Made by a program: the position numbers and the translations under genes. Positions 6,893 through 15,999 of a stretch of DNA of 64,000 bases are shown here, piece after piece (the first letter of the stretch is position 1; each line of letters opens with the position of its first letter). The stretch is taken from assembly GCF_014205335.1 (NCBI RefSeq), contig NZ_JACHNH010000001.1, forward strand, positions 7,248,501-7,312,500, given 5' to 3'. The DNA comes from Amorphoplanes digitatis (GTDB lineage: Bacteria; Actinomycetota; Actinomycetes; Mycobacteriales; Micromonosporaceae). The notes below the pieces were generated by a model. That model worked only from the letters and a program-made list of their open reading frames with translations, was not told where the DNA came from and made no database searches.

Positions 6893-7936
6893 TCAGAAGC
6901 CGAGCTTGGCGTACTTGGCCGCGTTCTCCTTGGTGATCGTCTCGGAGGCGAGGGTGATCTCCTTCGGCACCTGCAGCTCGACCAGGTCGGACATGCCCTT
7001 GCCCTGGCCGATCAGGCGGGCCAGCGAGATCGCCGAGGAGGCCATCGACGGGCTGTAGGTGACCGTCGCCTTGAGCACGCTGTTGTCGGCCGCGATCTGG
7101 TCGATGGCCGCCTTGGAACCGGCGCCGCCGACCATGAAGAACTCCTTGCGGCCGGCCTGGTTGATCGCCGCGAGCACGCCGATGCCCTGGTCGTCGTCGT
7201 GGTTCCAGAGCGCGTCCATCTTCGGCAGCGCCTGCAGCAGCTCGGTGGCGGCCTTCTGCCCGCTGTCGGCGGTGAACTCCGCCGGGCGCCGGTTGGCGAC
7301 CTTGAACCCGTTCGCGGCCAGCGCCTCGTTGAAGCCGCGGGTGCGCTCCTGGGTCAACTCCAGCGAATCGATGCCGGGGATCTCGCCGATGATCGGGTTG
7401 CTGACGCCCTTGAGCTTGAGCTGCGCGGCGACGTAGTTGCCCGCGGCCAGGCCCATGCCGAAGTTGTCGCCCTTGATCTGCAGGCGGTAGGCGGCCTGGT
7501 CGGGGAACGCCCGGTCCAGGTTGACCACCGGGATGCCGGCCTTCATGGCCTCCAGCCCGACCGAGTTGAGCTCCTTGCCGTCGTGCGGCAGCAGGACGAT
7601 CACGGTCGGCTTCTGCGCGATGAGCGTGGAGATCGCGGCCCGCTGGGCGGCGGCGTCGGTGCCGGCCTCGACGCTCTTGAACTCCACGTCGGAGTACGCC
7701 TGGGCCTGCGCCTTGGCGTTGTTGGTGATGGCGGCGATCCAGCCGTGGTCGGCGCCCGGCGCGGAGAACCCGATGACGACCTTGGTGCCGGGCGCGGCGT
7801 TCGGGTTGCTGTCGGTGTCCTCGTCCTTGATCTGGGTGTTCTCACCCGGGTCGTTGCTGGTGCAGGCGGTGAGCAGGGCGCCGGCGCCGAGGGCGGCGCC
7901 ACCGAAGAGGATGCGACGACGAGACAGGTCTTTCAT
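6893..7936 (-). CDS. sugar ABC transporter substrate-binding lipoprotein
   Basis: A 347-residue type-1 periplasmic-binding-protein-fold protein. The N-terminus has SRRRILFGG (twin-arginine-like) and ends LLTAC, a lipobox, so it is probably a Tat-exported lipoprotein. The mature part (VVIGFSAPGADHGWIAAITN, then VIVLLPHDGKELNSV, GIPVVNLDRAFPD, NHDDDQGIGVLAAI) matches the ribose/inositol/galactose binding family. GGGAGA precedes the ATG. The 63-bp gap to the permease gene contains a small hairpin (GACCGG/CCGGTC), a layout often used to raise binding-protein expression. Confidence 0.92.
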   Translation of the reverse strand: MKDLSRRRILFGGAALGAGALLTACTSNDPGENTQIKDEDTDSNPNAAPGTKVVIGFSAPGADHGWIAAITNNAKAQAQAYSDVEFKSVEAGTDAAAQRAAISTLIAQKPTVIVLLPHDGKELNSVGLEAMKAGIPVVNLDRAFPDQAAYRLQIKGDNFGMGLAAGNYVAAQLKLKGVSNPIIGEIPGIDSLELTQERTRGFNEALAANGFKVANRRPAEFTADSGQKAATELLQALPKMDALWNHDDDQGIGVLAAINQAGRKEFFMVGGAGSKAAIDQIAADNSVLKATVTYSPSMASSAISLARLIGQGKGMSDLVELQVPKEITLASETITKENAAKYAKLGF

Positions 7937-7999
7937 CGGATTTCTCCCAGGGGTGACCGGGCGGCCGTTGCCGGTCGCCTGTTTATGTGGGGGGTTTAC

Positions 8000-9091
8000 T
8001 TAGAGGGGCTTGCGCCCGAGGAGTTGGGTCACGGAGCGGAAACGGAACTGCTGGATGAGCACGGCCACGACGATGATGCCGCCCTTGACCATGTTCTGGA
8101 CCTCGGTGGAGAGGTTGTTGATCGCGAAAAGGTTGGTGATGGTGGAGAAGACCAGCACCCCGAAGAGAGCGCCGATGATGGTGCCGCGGCCGCCGCTGAG
8201 CAACGTGCCACCGATGATCGCCGCGGCGATCGCGTCGAGTTCGTAGAGGTTCGCCATCGCGGCCTGCGCGCTGGTCGCCTGCGAGGTGAGCATGATGGCG
8301 GCGATGCCGCAGCACAGGCCCGAGAGGGCGTAGAGCAGCACGGTGTGCCAGCGCACGTTGATGCCGGCCAGCCGGGCCGCCTCGGTGTTGCCGCCGACCG
8401 CGACGGTGCGCCGCCCGAAGGTGGTGCGGTTGAGCAGGACCCAGCCCGCCGCCACCACCACGCCCAGGATGATGACCAGGAGCGGGATGCCGAGGATCTT
8501 CGTCGTAGCGATGCTGTTGATCGTCTGGTTCGTCGAGACCTGCGTCTGCTTGCCGGAGATCTGCGCCGCCAGGCCGCGGGCCGAGACCAGAATGGCCAGC
8601 GTCGCGATGAACGGGACCAGCCGGCCGTACGAGATGAGCACGCCGTTGACCAGGCCGACCGCGACGCCGACGACGAGCGCGGTGAAGATCATGCCGGCCG
8701 CGCCGTAGCTCTGCGTGGCGAGCGTCGTCGACCAGACGCCGGCGAGCGCGATGATCGCGCCGACCGAGAGGTCGATGCCGCCGCCGATGATCACGAAGGT
8801 CATCCCGACGGTCACGACGCCGATCGCCGAGGCCTGCTGGAGGATCGTGAAGATGTTGTTCTTGACCCAGGTCGGGTCACTGTAGAGCTCGGGCCTGGTG
8901 ATGATCCCGATGATCACCAGAACGACGAGCACGCCGACCAGGCCCAGGTTGCGGCGCAGCGACTCCGCGTTGTCGCCCTTGAGCCAGTCGGCCCGCAGCA
9001 GGCCCCCGCCGCTCTTGTGCACGCCGGCCGGCGCGCCCTGCCCCGGCGGATTCTGCGCCGGCACGCTCGGCTTGGTGCTCTGATCCGTCAT
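8000..9091 (-). CDS. sugar ABC transporter permease (RbsC type)
   Basis: A 363-residue polytopic membrane protein. After a hydrophilic Pro-rich N-terminal segment of about 50 residues come several hydrophobic helices and the family stretch GGGIDLSVGAIIALAGVWST. IGGTLLSGGRGTIIGALFG, the permease signature of carbohydrate-uptake type-2 (ribose/xylose/inositol) transporters, follows near the C-terminus. Its start overlaps the ATPase stop (ATGA), so it is translationally coupled. It should form the channel with the ATPase upstream and the binding protein downstream. Confidence 0.92.
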   Translation of the reverse strand: MTDQSTKPSVPAQNPPGQGAPAGVHKSGGGLLRADWLKGDNAESLRRNLGLVGVLVVLVIIGIITRPELYSDPTWVKNNIFTILQQASAIGVVTVGMTFVIIGGGIDLSVGAIIALAGVWSTTLATQSYGAAGMIFTALVVGVAVGLVNGVLISYGRLVPFIATLAILVSARGLAAQISGKQTQVSTNQTINSIATTKILGIPLLVIILGVVVAAGWVLLNRTTFGRRTVAVGGNTEAARLAGINVRWHTVLLYALSGLCCGIAAIMLTSQATSAQAAMANLYELDAIAAAIIGGTLLSGGRGTIIGALFGVLVFSTITNLFAINNLSTEVQNMVKGGIIVVAVLIQQFRFRSVTQLLGRKPL

Positions 9092-10644
9092 GCCGGCTCC
9101 CCTTCCATCAGCGACCCCGCCATCACGAGGTCCAGGACCGTTGCTTCATCGATTTCGTCGGCGGGCGCCTCGTGGATCAGGTGCCCTTCGCGCATGACCA
9201 GCACCCGGTCCGCGAGGCCGAGGACCTCGGGTACCTCGCTGGAGACCAGGAGCACGCCGACGCCGCGCGCGGCGAGGTCGTGGATGACCTGGTAGAGCTC
9301 GGCCCGGGCGCCGACGTCAACGCCCCGGGTCGGCTCGTCGAGCAGCAGCAGCTTCGTGCCGCCGAGCAGCCACCGTCCGACGACGACCTTCTGCTGGTTT
9401 CCGCCGGAGAGGGTGCGCACCGCGCGGCCCACGTCGCGCGGGCGCAGCTCCAGCAGGTCGGCGGTCTTCGCCGCGGCGACCCGTTCCTTGCCGGTGTTGG
9501 TGAAGCCACCGCGGGCGTACCCGGCGAAGGACGAGAGTGTCATGTTGCGGTAGATCGGGAGGTCCAGCAGCAGCGCCTGGCTCTTGCGCTCCTCGGGCGC
9601 CATGCCCATGCCGTGCCTGACCGCGGCGCCGATCGTGTGGATCCGCTTGCCGTCGAGGGTGACCGTGCCGCTGTCGGCCCGCCGCGCCCCGAAGATCGTC
9701 TCCAGCAGCTCGGAGCGGCCCGAGCCGACCAGCCCGGCGATGCCGACGATCTCCCCCGCGCCGACGGTGAGCGACGCGTCCGCGAACTCGCCCTCGCGGG
9801 TGAGCCTGTCGACGACGAGCAGCGGCTCCCTCGGCGTGGCCTCGACCCGCGGCGGGAACACGTACTCGATGGTGCGGCCGGTCATCCGGCTGACCAGGTC
9901 CCGGGTCGGCGTGCCGCGCGCCGGCAGGTTCGCGGCCGTGGTCCGCCCGTCCTTGAGCACGGTGACCCGGTCGCCGATGTCGCGGATCTCCTCGAGCCGG
10001 TGCGAGATGTAGATGACCGCGATGCCGTGCGAGGTCAGCTCGCGGATGATCCGGAAGAGGTTCTCGACCTCGTCATGGGCGAGCACGGCGCTGGGCTCGT
10101 CCATGACGATCAGCCGGGCGTCGTGCGAGAGCGCACGGGCCATGCTGACGATCTGCTTGCCGGCCGCCGGCAACGACCGGACCAGGCTGCGCGGTGAGAT
10201 GTGCGCGTGCCCCAGCCGGCCCAGGATCTCCCTGGTCTTGGCCGCGGTGGAGCGCCGGCGCAGGAACCCGCCCCGGCTCTCCTCGTGGCCGAGGAAGGCG
10301 TTCTCGGCGACGGAGAGGTCGTCGACGAGGTCGAGCTCCTGGTAGATGGTGGCGATGCCGGCACGCATGGCGGCCTGCGGGCTGGCCGGGGCGAAGGACT
10401 CGCCCAGCCAGGTGACGCTGCCCTCGTCGGCGTGGTGCACGCCGGCGAGCACCTTGATCAGGGTGGACTTGCCGGCGCCGTTCTGGCCGAGCAGGCAGTG
10501 CACCTCGCCGGCCCGGACCTCCAGCTCGACGCCGTCGAGCGCCCGCACGCCGGGGAAGGTCTTGACGACGCCCTCGAGCCGGAGCACGACCTCGCCGGCG
10601 GGCTCGGCGGCCCGCGGGCCGGCCGGTGCCTCCGGGGCCGTCAT
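9088..10644 (-). CDS. sugar ABC transporter ATPase (RbsA/MglA type)
   Basis: A 518-residue protein with two tandem ABC domains, as expected for CUT2 importers. Domain 1 has Walker A GQNGAGKST (about residues 54-62) and Walker B LIVMDEPSAVL. Its signature region reads SLPAAGKQIVSMARAL rather than LSGGQ. Domain 2 has a degenerate P-loop (GLVGSGRSELL), an intact LSGGNQQKVVVGRW and LLLLDEPTRGVDVG. This asymmetry is normal for the RbsA family. It overlaps the ROK gene upstream and the permease gene downstream by 4 bp each. Confidence 0.95.
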   Translation of the reverse strand: MTAPEAPAGPRAAEPAGEVVLRLEGVVKTFPGVRALDGVELEVRAGEVHCLLGQNGAGKSTLIKVLAGVHHADEGSVTWLGESFAPASPQAAMRAGIATIYQELDLVDDLSVAENAFLGHEESRGGFLRRRSTAAKTREILGRLGHAHISPRSLVRSLPAAGKQIVSMARALSHDARLIVMDEPSAVLAHDEVENLFRIIRELTSHGIAVIYISHRLEEIRDIGDRVTVLKDGRTTAANLPARGTPTRDLVSRMTGRTIEYVFPPRVEATPREPLLVVDRLTREGEFADASLTVGAGEIVGIAGLVGSGRSELLETIFGARRADSGTVTLDGKRIHTIGAAVRHGMGMAPEERKSQALLLDLPIYRNMTLSSFAGYARGGFTNTGKERVAAAKTADLLELRPRDVGRAVRTLSGGNQQKVVVGRWLLGGTKLLLLDEPTRGVDVGARAELYQVIHDLAARGVGVLLVSSEVPEVLGLADRVLVMREGHLIHEAPADEIDEATVLDLVMAGSLMEGEPA

Positions 10645-11819
10645 GACGCCTGCTCGAAGGCCGTGTCGCTGGCCAGCACCGCCGCACCGCTCACGCCCGC
10701 GCGGGCGCCCAGCTCGCTGAGCACCACCGGCAGGTTGCCGGTCGCGAGCGGGAGCGACCTGCGGTAGACCACGCTGCGGATCTCCGCGAGCAGGATGTGG
10801 CCGAGCTGGGCGAGCCCGCCCCCGATGACGATCATCGACGGGTTCGCGAAGCTCACCAGCGTGGCGAGGGTCGCGCCGAGCCGGCGGCCCCCGTCGCGGA
10901 TCAGCCGGATGCAGGTGACGTCGCCCTCCGCGGCGCCGTCGGCGACGTCGCGGGCGCCGATCCCGCCGCCCGCCGCCAGGCGCTCCGCCAGCGCCGGCGA
11001 CTCACCGCTGCGGGCGGCGGCGAGCGCGTCCCGGGCCAGGGCGGCGCCGCTGAAGAGCGCCTCGAGGCAGCCCGCGTTGCCGCACGAGCACATCGGACCG
11101 TGCGCGTCGACCTGGATGTGGCCGATGTCGCCGGCGCAGCCGTCCACCCCGCGGTAGACGTCGCCGCCGAGGTGGATGCCGCAGCCGATGCCCGTGCCGA
11201 TCTTGACGAAGAGGAAGTCGTCGACCGAGTGCGCGACACCGCCGTGCCGCTCACCGATCGCCATGATGTTGACGTCGTTGTCCACGACCGCCGGGCAGCC
11301 GTGCTCGCGGGCCAGCGACTCCCGGACGGGATAGCGGTCCCAGCCCGGCATGATCGGCGGGGAGACCGGCACGCCGTCGCGGAAGCTGACCGGGCCGGGC
11401 ACCCCGATGCCGACGGCGTCGAGCCGCTCGTAGGCGCCGTCGGTGCGGGCCTTGGCGAGCAACTCGTTGACCCGGTGCAGGATCGCCTTGGGCCCGGACC
11501 GGATGTCGGCGGCCTCCTGGTACGTCGCGACGGGCTCGAGCCGGCCGTTGGTGACCTCGATGTCGATGGAGCTGGCGCCGAGGTCGACGGCGGCGAAGCG
11601 CAGCTGCGGCTGCAACTCGACAAGGGTGGAGCGCCGGCCGCCCCGGGAGGCGGCCATGCCGGCCTCGGCGATGTAGCCGGCGGCGACGAGCCGCTCGACC
11701 TCCGCGAGCAGGCGGGGACGGGTCAGATCGAGCCGGTCACCGAGCTCGGCACGCGAGATCGGCCCCTCGTCCCGCAGCAGGCGCAGCAGGCGCAGATGGG
11801 GAGCGTCGATGACATGCAC
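10641..11819 (-). CDS. ROK family transcriptional regulator
   Basis: A protein of about 392 residues with an N-terminal winged helix (LRLLRLLRDEGPISRAELGD, then LTRPRLLAEVERLVAAG) and a ROK sugar-kinase-like domain. The latter includes VDLGASSIDIEVTN and the zinc motif CSCGNAGCLEAL (ROK consensus CxCGxxGCxE). The start at GTG 11817-11819 is preferred because GGAGG lies 5 bases upstream; a GTG at 11840 extends the frame by 7 codons but lacks an RBS. It heads the transporter operon and probably represses it, released by the sugar. Confidence 0.9.
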   Translation of the reverse strand: MHVIDAPHLRLLRLLRDEGPISRAELGDRLDLTRPRLLAEVERLVAAGYIAEAGMAASRGGRRSTLVELQPQLRFAAVDLGASSIDIEVTNGRLEPVATYQEAADIRSGPKAILHRVNELLAKARTDGAYERLDAVGIGVPGPVSFRDGVPVSPPIMPGWDRYPVRESLAREHGCPAVVDNDVNIMAIGERHGGVAHSVDDFLFVKIGTGIGCGIHLGGDVYRGVDGCAGDIGHIQVDAHGPMCSCGNAGCLEALFSGAALARDALAAARSGESPALAERLAAGGGIGARDVADGAAEGDVTCIRLIRDGGRRLGATLATLVSFANPSMIVIGGGLAQLGHILLAEIRSVVYRRSLPLATGNLPVVLSELGARAGVSGAAVLASDTAFEQAS

Positions 11820-11910
11820 GGGCACCTCCGGGCCGTTCACACCGCTGAAACATGCGGTGTCACGCCCGTCACACTAGGGCCCTTCCGCCGCGCACGTCCA
11901 TACCTTCTCG

Positions 11911-11947
11911 TTGATTCAGGGAAACTTTTGTCGCCTGATTCAAAAGT
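11911..11947. promoter_or_regulatory. candidate ROK operator/promoter region
   Basis: About 90 bp before the ROK start lie an inverted repeat ACTTTTG-N10-CAAAAGT (11924-11930, 11941-11947) and a direct repeat TGATTCA (11912-11918, 11936-11942) with a 24-bp period. This is an A/T-rich patch in very GC-rich DNA. Such sites commonly bind ROK repressors. On the minus strand a TTGAAT and a GGTATG downstream could be promoter hexamers. Assignment to this regulator is inference from position. Confidence 0.5.
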
Positions 11948-11998
11948 CCGTGGCAGGGGTGGCCCGGCGCACGAGATCAAGGCCGGAGAACAGGCCGA

Positions 11999-12029
11999 CG
12001 GCCGTGCACCCGAGCCAGGTACACGGCCG
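11999..12029 (-). terminator. hairpin after BrkB-family gene
   Basis: On the minus strand, 12-bp arms (CGGCCGTGTACC / GGTGCACGGCCG, one G-U pair) with a 7-nt loop lie 22 bp after the stop of the BrkB-family gene. There is no T tract, as is common for terminators in high-GC actinobacteria. Confidence 0.55.
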
Positions 12030-12051
12030 CCGGCGGGCGGGGGAGGAACGA

Positions 12052-13251
12052 CTAGGTGGCGCCCAGGCCCTTCTCGCTGCCCTTCTTGAGCTTCCGGTCG
12101 TCGCGAAGCTGGAGGAACGGCTCGTCGTCGGCGGGGTGGCCGGCCGCGATGGCCCGGCCCCGCTCCAGTTCCGCGTCGAGTTCGGCGCCGAGCAGGATGG
12201 CGATGTTCGAGATCCACAGCCAGACCAGGAAGGCGATCAGGCCGGCGACGGTGCCGTACGTCTTGTCGTAGCTGTCGAAGTTGGCCAGGTAGATGGTGAA
12301 CGCGCCGGAGGCGGCGATCCAGAGCACCACCGCGAAGATGCCGCCCGGGCTGACCCAGCGGAAGCCGCCGGTCTTCGCGTTCGGCGAGGCCCAGTAGAGG
12401 ATCGCGAACATCAGGCTGACGATCAGTATCAGGACGGGCCACTTCGCGATGCTCCACGTGTCCATCGCGGCGTCGCCCAGGCCGATCCTCCGGCCGGTCG
12501 ATTCGGCGACCTTGCCGGTGAACACGAGGATGAAGACCGAGGCGATCAGCATCAGGCCGATGACCGCGGTGACGGCGAGCCGGATCGGCAGGGTCTTCCA
12601 GATCGGCCGGCCCTCCGGCACGTCGTAGATGGAGTTCGAGGCGCGCATGAAGGCGCCGGTGTAACCGGACGCCGACCAGAAGGCCACGACGATACCGACG
12701 ACGGCGGCCAGGCTGGCCGTGCCCGGATCCGAGACCTGGCTGAGCACCTGGTCGAGCAGGGTCTGGATCTCGCGGGGGGCGATCTCCTGCACGGTGTCCT
12801 GCACGGCCTTCTGGCCGTTGTCGCTCAGCATGCCGAGGACCGACACGAGCACCAGGACACCCGGGAAGATCGACAGCACGCCGTAGTAGGTCAGCGCCGC
12901 CGCCCAGTCGGTGACGTTGTCCTCCGAGAACTGCTTGAACGTGCGCTTGAGCGCCTCGAGGATGCCCTTGCGCCCGAGCTTCGCCGGGCCGCTCGGGCCC
13001 GCGTCAGGGCCGGGTGCCGGCCGGGCACCGCCGGCGTCCGTGCCGGTGCCCGAGAGGTCGAGACCGCTCCGGTCGGTGTCGCGAGCCCCGGCGGCGCGCG
13101 CCTCGGCGGGGCTGTCGGGAGCCCGGTGCACGCCACCGGTTGCGGCGGGCGTGGCGTCCGGCGGCGCATCGGCGGGCCGGCCGGCCGCGCCCTCCGCCGG
13201 GTCTTCGGCGTTCTTGTCGGCCGAGTGGCTGGACCTCGGGAGAAGCCTCAT
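12052..13251 (-). CDS. YihY/BrkB family inner-membrane protein
   Basis: A 399-residue protein. A disordered Pro/Ala-rich N-terminal region of about 100 residues leads into the YihY/BrkB core starting at FSEDNVTDWAAALTYYGVLS. Six or so membrane helices follow, including FPGVLVLVSVLGML, VVGIVVAFWSASGYTGAFMR, LAVTAVIGLMLIASVFILVF, GIFAVVLWIAASGAFTIYL and YGTVAGLIAFLVWLWISNIA. Family members were once called ribonuclease BN, wrongly. Their function is still unclear, with envelope or transport roles suggested. The ATG at 13249-13251 follows AGGAGG at a 10-base spacing. An upstream frame to 13344 lacks an RBS. Confidence 0.88.
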   Translation of the reverse strand: MRLLPRSSHSADKNAEDPAEGAAGRPADAPPDATPAATGGVHRAPDSPAEARAAGARDTDRSGLDLSGTGTDAGGARPAPGPDAGPSGPAKLGRKGILEALKRTFKQFSEDNVTDWAAALTYYGVLSIFPGVLVLVSVLGMLSDNGQKAVQDTVQEIAPREIQTLLDQVLSQVSDPGTASLAAVVGIVVAFWSASGYTGAFMRASNSIYDVPEGRPIWKTLPIRLAVTAVIGLMLIASVFILVFTGKVAESTGRRIGLGDAAMDTWSIAKWPVLILIVSLMFAILYWASPNAKTGGFRWVSPGGIFAVVLWIAASGAFTIYLANFDSYDKTYGTVAGLIAFLVWLWISNIAILLGAELDAELERGRAIAAGHPADDEPFLQLRDDRKLKKGSEKGLGAT

Positions 13252-13469
13252 TGCGGGGACACCTCCTGGCGGGCACGTCGTGGCATCTGCCGCTCTGCCG
13301 CCGCCGCGCCGCCCCCGCGGGCGGCCCGCGCGAAGGGCGGTCAAGGAGTGTTTGCCCAGCAGACGGCGGTCCTAACCTCCGCCGCGCACCTCGATGGAGC
13401 CGCCGCCCGCGGGCCGGATTCGTCTGACCGGCCGGCCGGCGCGGTGAAGCCGTCCGGGCGGGGCGGGGG

Positions 13470-14279
13470 TCACCGGCAGAGGAGCCGGCCCATGCGGCGG
13501 CCCGCGACGGTCAGACCGATCGCCAGCAGGACGAGCAGGTAGAGCACGTCGGCCAGCTGGAGCCAGCCGACCGCGCCCGTCGTGATCGCCCGGATCAGGT
13601 CGACCGAGCGGTACAGCGGCGTCACCTCCACCACCCAGCGCAGCACCGGCGGGTATGACTCGGCCGGCACGAACGTGCCCGAGAACAGGAAGAGCGCGAA
13701 CTGGGCCGACCCGACCAGGTCGAAGTCCTGCCAGCTGCGCATGAAGGTCGACAGCGCCATGCCGAGGCCGCCGAAGGCGAAGCCGACCAGGATCGCCGCC
13801 GCGAACGCGCCGAGCGCCAGGCCCGCCGTGGTCAGTCCCATCGCCACCATGATCACCAGGAAGGCGGCCGCGTAGATGTTGCCGCGGATCATCGCCCAGG
13901 CCAGCTCGCCCAGGGCGATCTCGATCGGCCGTACCGGGGTCGCCAGGATCCCGTCGTACAGCTTCATGAACTTCATCTTGCCGAAGAAGTTGAAGGTGGT
14001 CTCCGACAGCGCGCCCGTCATGGCCGACGCGGCGAGCATCGCCGGTGCCACGAACGCCGCGTAGCCGATCACCCGGCCGTCCGGCAGCGTCAGGTCGCCG
14101 ACCAGCGAGCCGACGCCGACCCCGATCGAGAAGAGGTAGAGGACCGGCTCGAGAAAGCCCGACGCCATCACGAGCCAGTACGCCGAGCGCAGGGTCGCCG
14201 CGTTGCGCTCGACCATCGACGCCGAACGCCGCGCGGTCTCCCCGAACAAGATCATCCGTGGCAGGAGCAGGGTCACCAT
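13470..14279 (-). CDS. ABC-2 type permease (NodJ-like), second subunit
   Basis: A 269-residue membrane protein with six predicted helices, for example LVMASGFLEPVLYLFSIGVG, FVAPAMLAASAMTGALSET and FLFSGTFVPAESYPPVLRWV. The last (FSGTFFPxxxxP) is typical of ABC-2 export permeases of the daunorubicin/NodJ family. GAGGA precedes the ATG. It closes a three-gene exporter cassette with the neighbouring permease and ATPase, so the transporter is probably a heterodimeric permease plus two ATPases. Substrate (drug, lipid or polysaccharide) unknown. Confidence 0.9.
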   Translation of the reverse strand: MVTLLLPRMILFGETARRSASMVERNAATLRSAYWLVMASGFLEPVLYLFSIGVGVGSLVGDLTLPDGRVIGYAAFVAPAMLAASAMTGALSETTFNFFGKMKFMKLYDGILATPVRPIEIALGELAWAMIRGNIYAAAFLVIMVAMGLTTAGLALGAFAAAILVGFAFGGLGMALSTFMRSWQDFDLVGSAQFALFLFSGTFVPAESYPPVLRWVVEVTPLYRSVDLIRAITTGAVGWLQLADVLYLLVLLAIGLTVAGRRMGRLLCR

Positions 14280-14292
14280 CTGCGGAGTCCTC

Positions 14293-15045
14293 TCACACCA
14301 CGAGCCGGCGGCGGAACTGCCGCAGGGCGAGTAGCCAGCCGAGACCGGCCCAGAGGGCCAGGTAGAGCAGGTGTCCGGTCATCGACCACGTCGGCGCGAC
14401 GCCCAGCATGGCGGCCCGGCTCAGGTCGACGCCGTGCCAGAGCGGCAGCACATAAGCGATCCCGCGCAGCAGCGCCGGCAGCGACTCGACCGGGAAGAAG
14501 ACGCCGGAGAAGAGCGACATCGGGATCATCCCGAGCCGGAAGAGGATCGCCAGGTAGCTGTCGCTGCGGACCGTCGCCGAGTACGCGAACGTCCCGGTGG
14601 CCACCGACAGGCCGACGAGCGCCGCGATCGGCAGCGTCGCGAGCGCCCACCACGAGTGCGCCGTGCCGAACGCCGTGGCGATCAGCAGGAACGCGCCGCA
14701 GCTGGTCAGCGTGCGGAAGACGATGAAGGCCAGGTGCCCGTCGAGGATGTCGGCGACGCGCAGCGGCGCGGCCGCCTGGCCGAAGTAGAGCCGCTGCCAC
14801 TCGAAGCCGCCCAGCACCGGCCAGGTGGAGTCGCTCATCGCGACCTGCATGGCGGTCGAGGCGATCAGGCCCGGGACGATCCAGTCGAGATAGGGCACGC
14901 CGTCGACGCCGCCGGTCACGTACGCGCCGACGCCGACACCGAAGCCGAGCATGGTCAGCAGCGGCAGCACGAACGACGAGAGCACGCTCGCGCGCCAGAT
15001 CCGCCGGTAGCTGACGAGGTGGTATTCCAGGACGTAGCGCGTCAT
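14293..15045 (-). CDS. ABC-2 type permease (NodJ-like), first subunit
   Basis: A 250-residue paralogue of the following permease with the same plan: a cytoplasmic N-terminus with EYHLVSYRRIWRASVLSSF, then FVLPLLTMLGFGVGVGAYV, DWIVPGLIASTAMQVAMSDS and LFSGVFFPVESLPALLRGIA. It starts one base after the ATPase stop codon, indicating translational coupling. Two different permeases in tandem are usual for this class of exporters. Confidence 0.9.
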   Translation of the reverse strand: MTRYVLEYHLVSYRRIWRASVLSSFVLPLLTMLGFGVGVGAYVTGGVDGVPYLDWIVPGLIASTAMQVAMSDSTWPVLGGFEWQRLYFGQAAAPLRVADILDGHLAFIVFRTLTSCGAFLLIATAFGTAHSWWALATLPIAALVGLSVATGTFAYSATVRSDSYLAILFRLGMIPMSLFSGVFFPVESLPALLRGIAYVLPLWHGVDLSRAAMLGVAPTWSMTGHLLYLALWAGLGWLLALRQFRRRLVV

Positions 15046-15046
15046 C

Positions 15047-15967
15047 TCAGTCCACCAGCGTCCGGCCGGTGAGGTGCAGGAAGACGTCCTCGAGGCTGCT
15101 GCGGCGCACCAGTACGCTGTCCGGGGCGAGCGAGCGGCGGTGCACCTCGGCGACCGCGGCGTCGCCGTCGGCGACGTAGAGCAGGATGCGGTCGGGCAGC
15201 ACCTCGATGCGCTCGCCCACGCCGTCGAGCTTGCCGGCGAAGGGGTCCTGCGACTCCGCGTTGAAGCGCAGCTCGACCACCTCGCGGGTCGAGTGCCGCT
15301 CGATCAGGGCGCGGGGCGAGCCCTGCGCGACGATCCGGCCGCCGTCCATCACCACCAGGCGGTCGCAGAGCTGCTCGGCCTCGTCCATGTAGTGGGTGGT
15401 GAGCACGAGCGTCACGCCCTGGCGCTTGAGCCGGAACAGCCGCTCCCAGACCAGGTGCCGGGCCTGCGGGTCGAGGCCGGTCGTCGGCTCGTCGAGGAGC
15501 ACGATCTCGGGCTCGTTGACCAGGGCCCGGGCGATGGTGAGCCGGCGCTTCATGCCGCCGGAGAGCGGCTCGACCTTGCTGTCGGCCCGCTCGGTGAGCT
15601 GCACGAAGTCGAGCAGCTCGGCGGCGCGGGCCCGGGCAACCTTGCGGGCGATGCCGAAGAAGCGCGCGTAGGTGGTGAGGTTCTCCCGGACGGTCAGCTC
15701 GAGGTCGAGGTTGTCGAGCTGTGGGCAGACGCCCAGCCTCGCCCGGATCGCCGGCCCGTCGCGCAGCGGGTCCATGCCGAGGATGCTCAGCGTGCCGGCG
15801 GTCGGCGGCGAGACGCAGCCGATCATCCGCATCGTGGAGCTCTTGCCGGCGCCGTTGGGGCCGAGGAAGCCGAACGCCTCGCCGCGCTCCACGTCGACGT
15901 CGATGCCGTCGACCGCGGTGAACCCGTCGAAGCGTTTGACCAGCCCCCGGGCGTGAATGAGTGTCAC
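15047..15967 (-). CDS. ABC exporter ATPase (NodI/DrrA-like)
   Basis: A 306-residue single ABC domain with Walker A GPNGAGKSS, Q-loop VCPQLDNLD, signature LSGGMKRRL and Walker B with the diagnostic LLDEPTTGLDPQARHLVWER of NodI-type subunits. It ends in a C-terminal domain of about 80 residues. The GTG at 15965-15967 is the only start that puts the domain at the N-terminus; AGGG lies 8 bases upstream. The gene follows the unknown gene at 16000-16530 by 32 bp and is probably cotranscribed with dgt-dnaG. Confidence 0.93.
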   Translation of the reverse strand: MTLIHARGLVKRFDGFTAVDGIDVDVERGEAFGFLGPNGAGKSSTMRMIGCVSPPTAGTLSILGMDPLRDGPAIRARLGVCPQLDNLDLELTVRENLTTYARFFGIARKVARARAAELLDFVQLTERADSKVEPLSGGMKRRLTIARALVNEPEIVLLDEPTTGLDPQARHLVWERLFRLKRQGVTLVLTTHYMDEAEQLCDRLVVMDGGRIVAQGSPRALIERHSTREVVELRFNAESQDPFAGKLDGVGERIEVLPDRILLYVADGDAAVAEVHRRSLAPDSVLVRRSSLEDVFLHLTGRTLVD

Positions 15968-15999
15968 CCGGCCGACCCTAGTGAACGGGTCCGACAAAA

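Noticed and set aside
7199..9295. 698-codon open frame on the plus strand opposite the sugar ABC operon
   Set aside because: Composition is low-complexity Asp/Arg/Gly and it covers three well-supported genes on the other strand.
10641..11840. ROK gene start at GTG 11838-11840
   Set aside because: No Shine-Dalgarno there, while GGAGG is correctly spaced before the GTG at 11817-11819.
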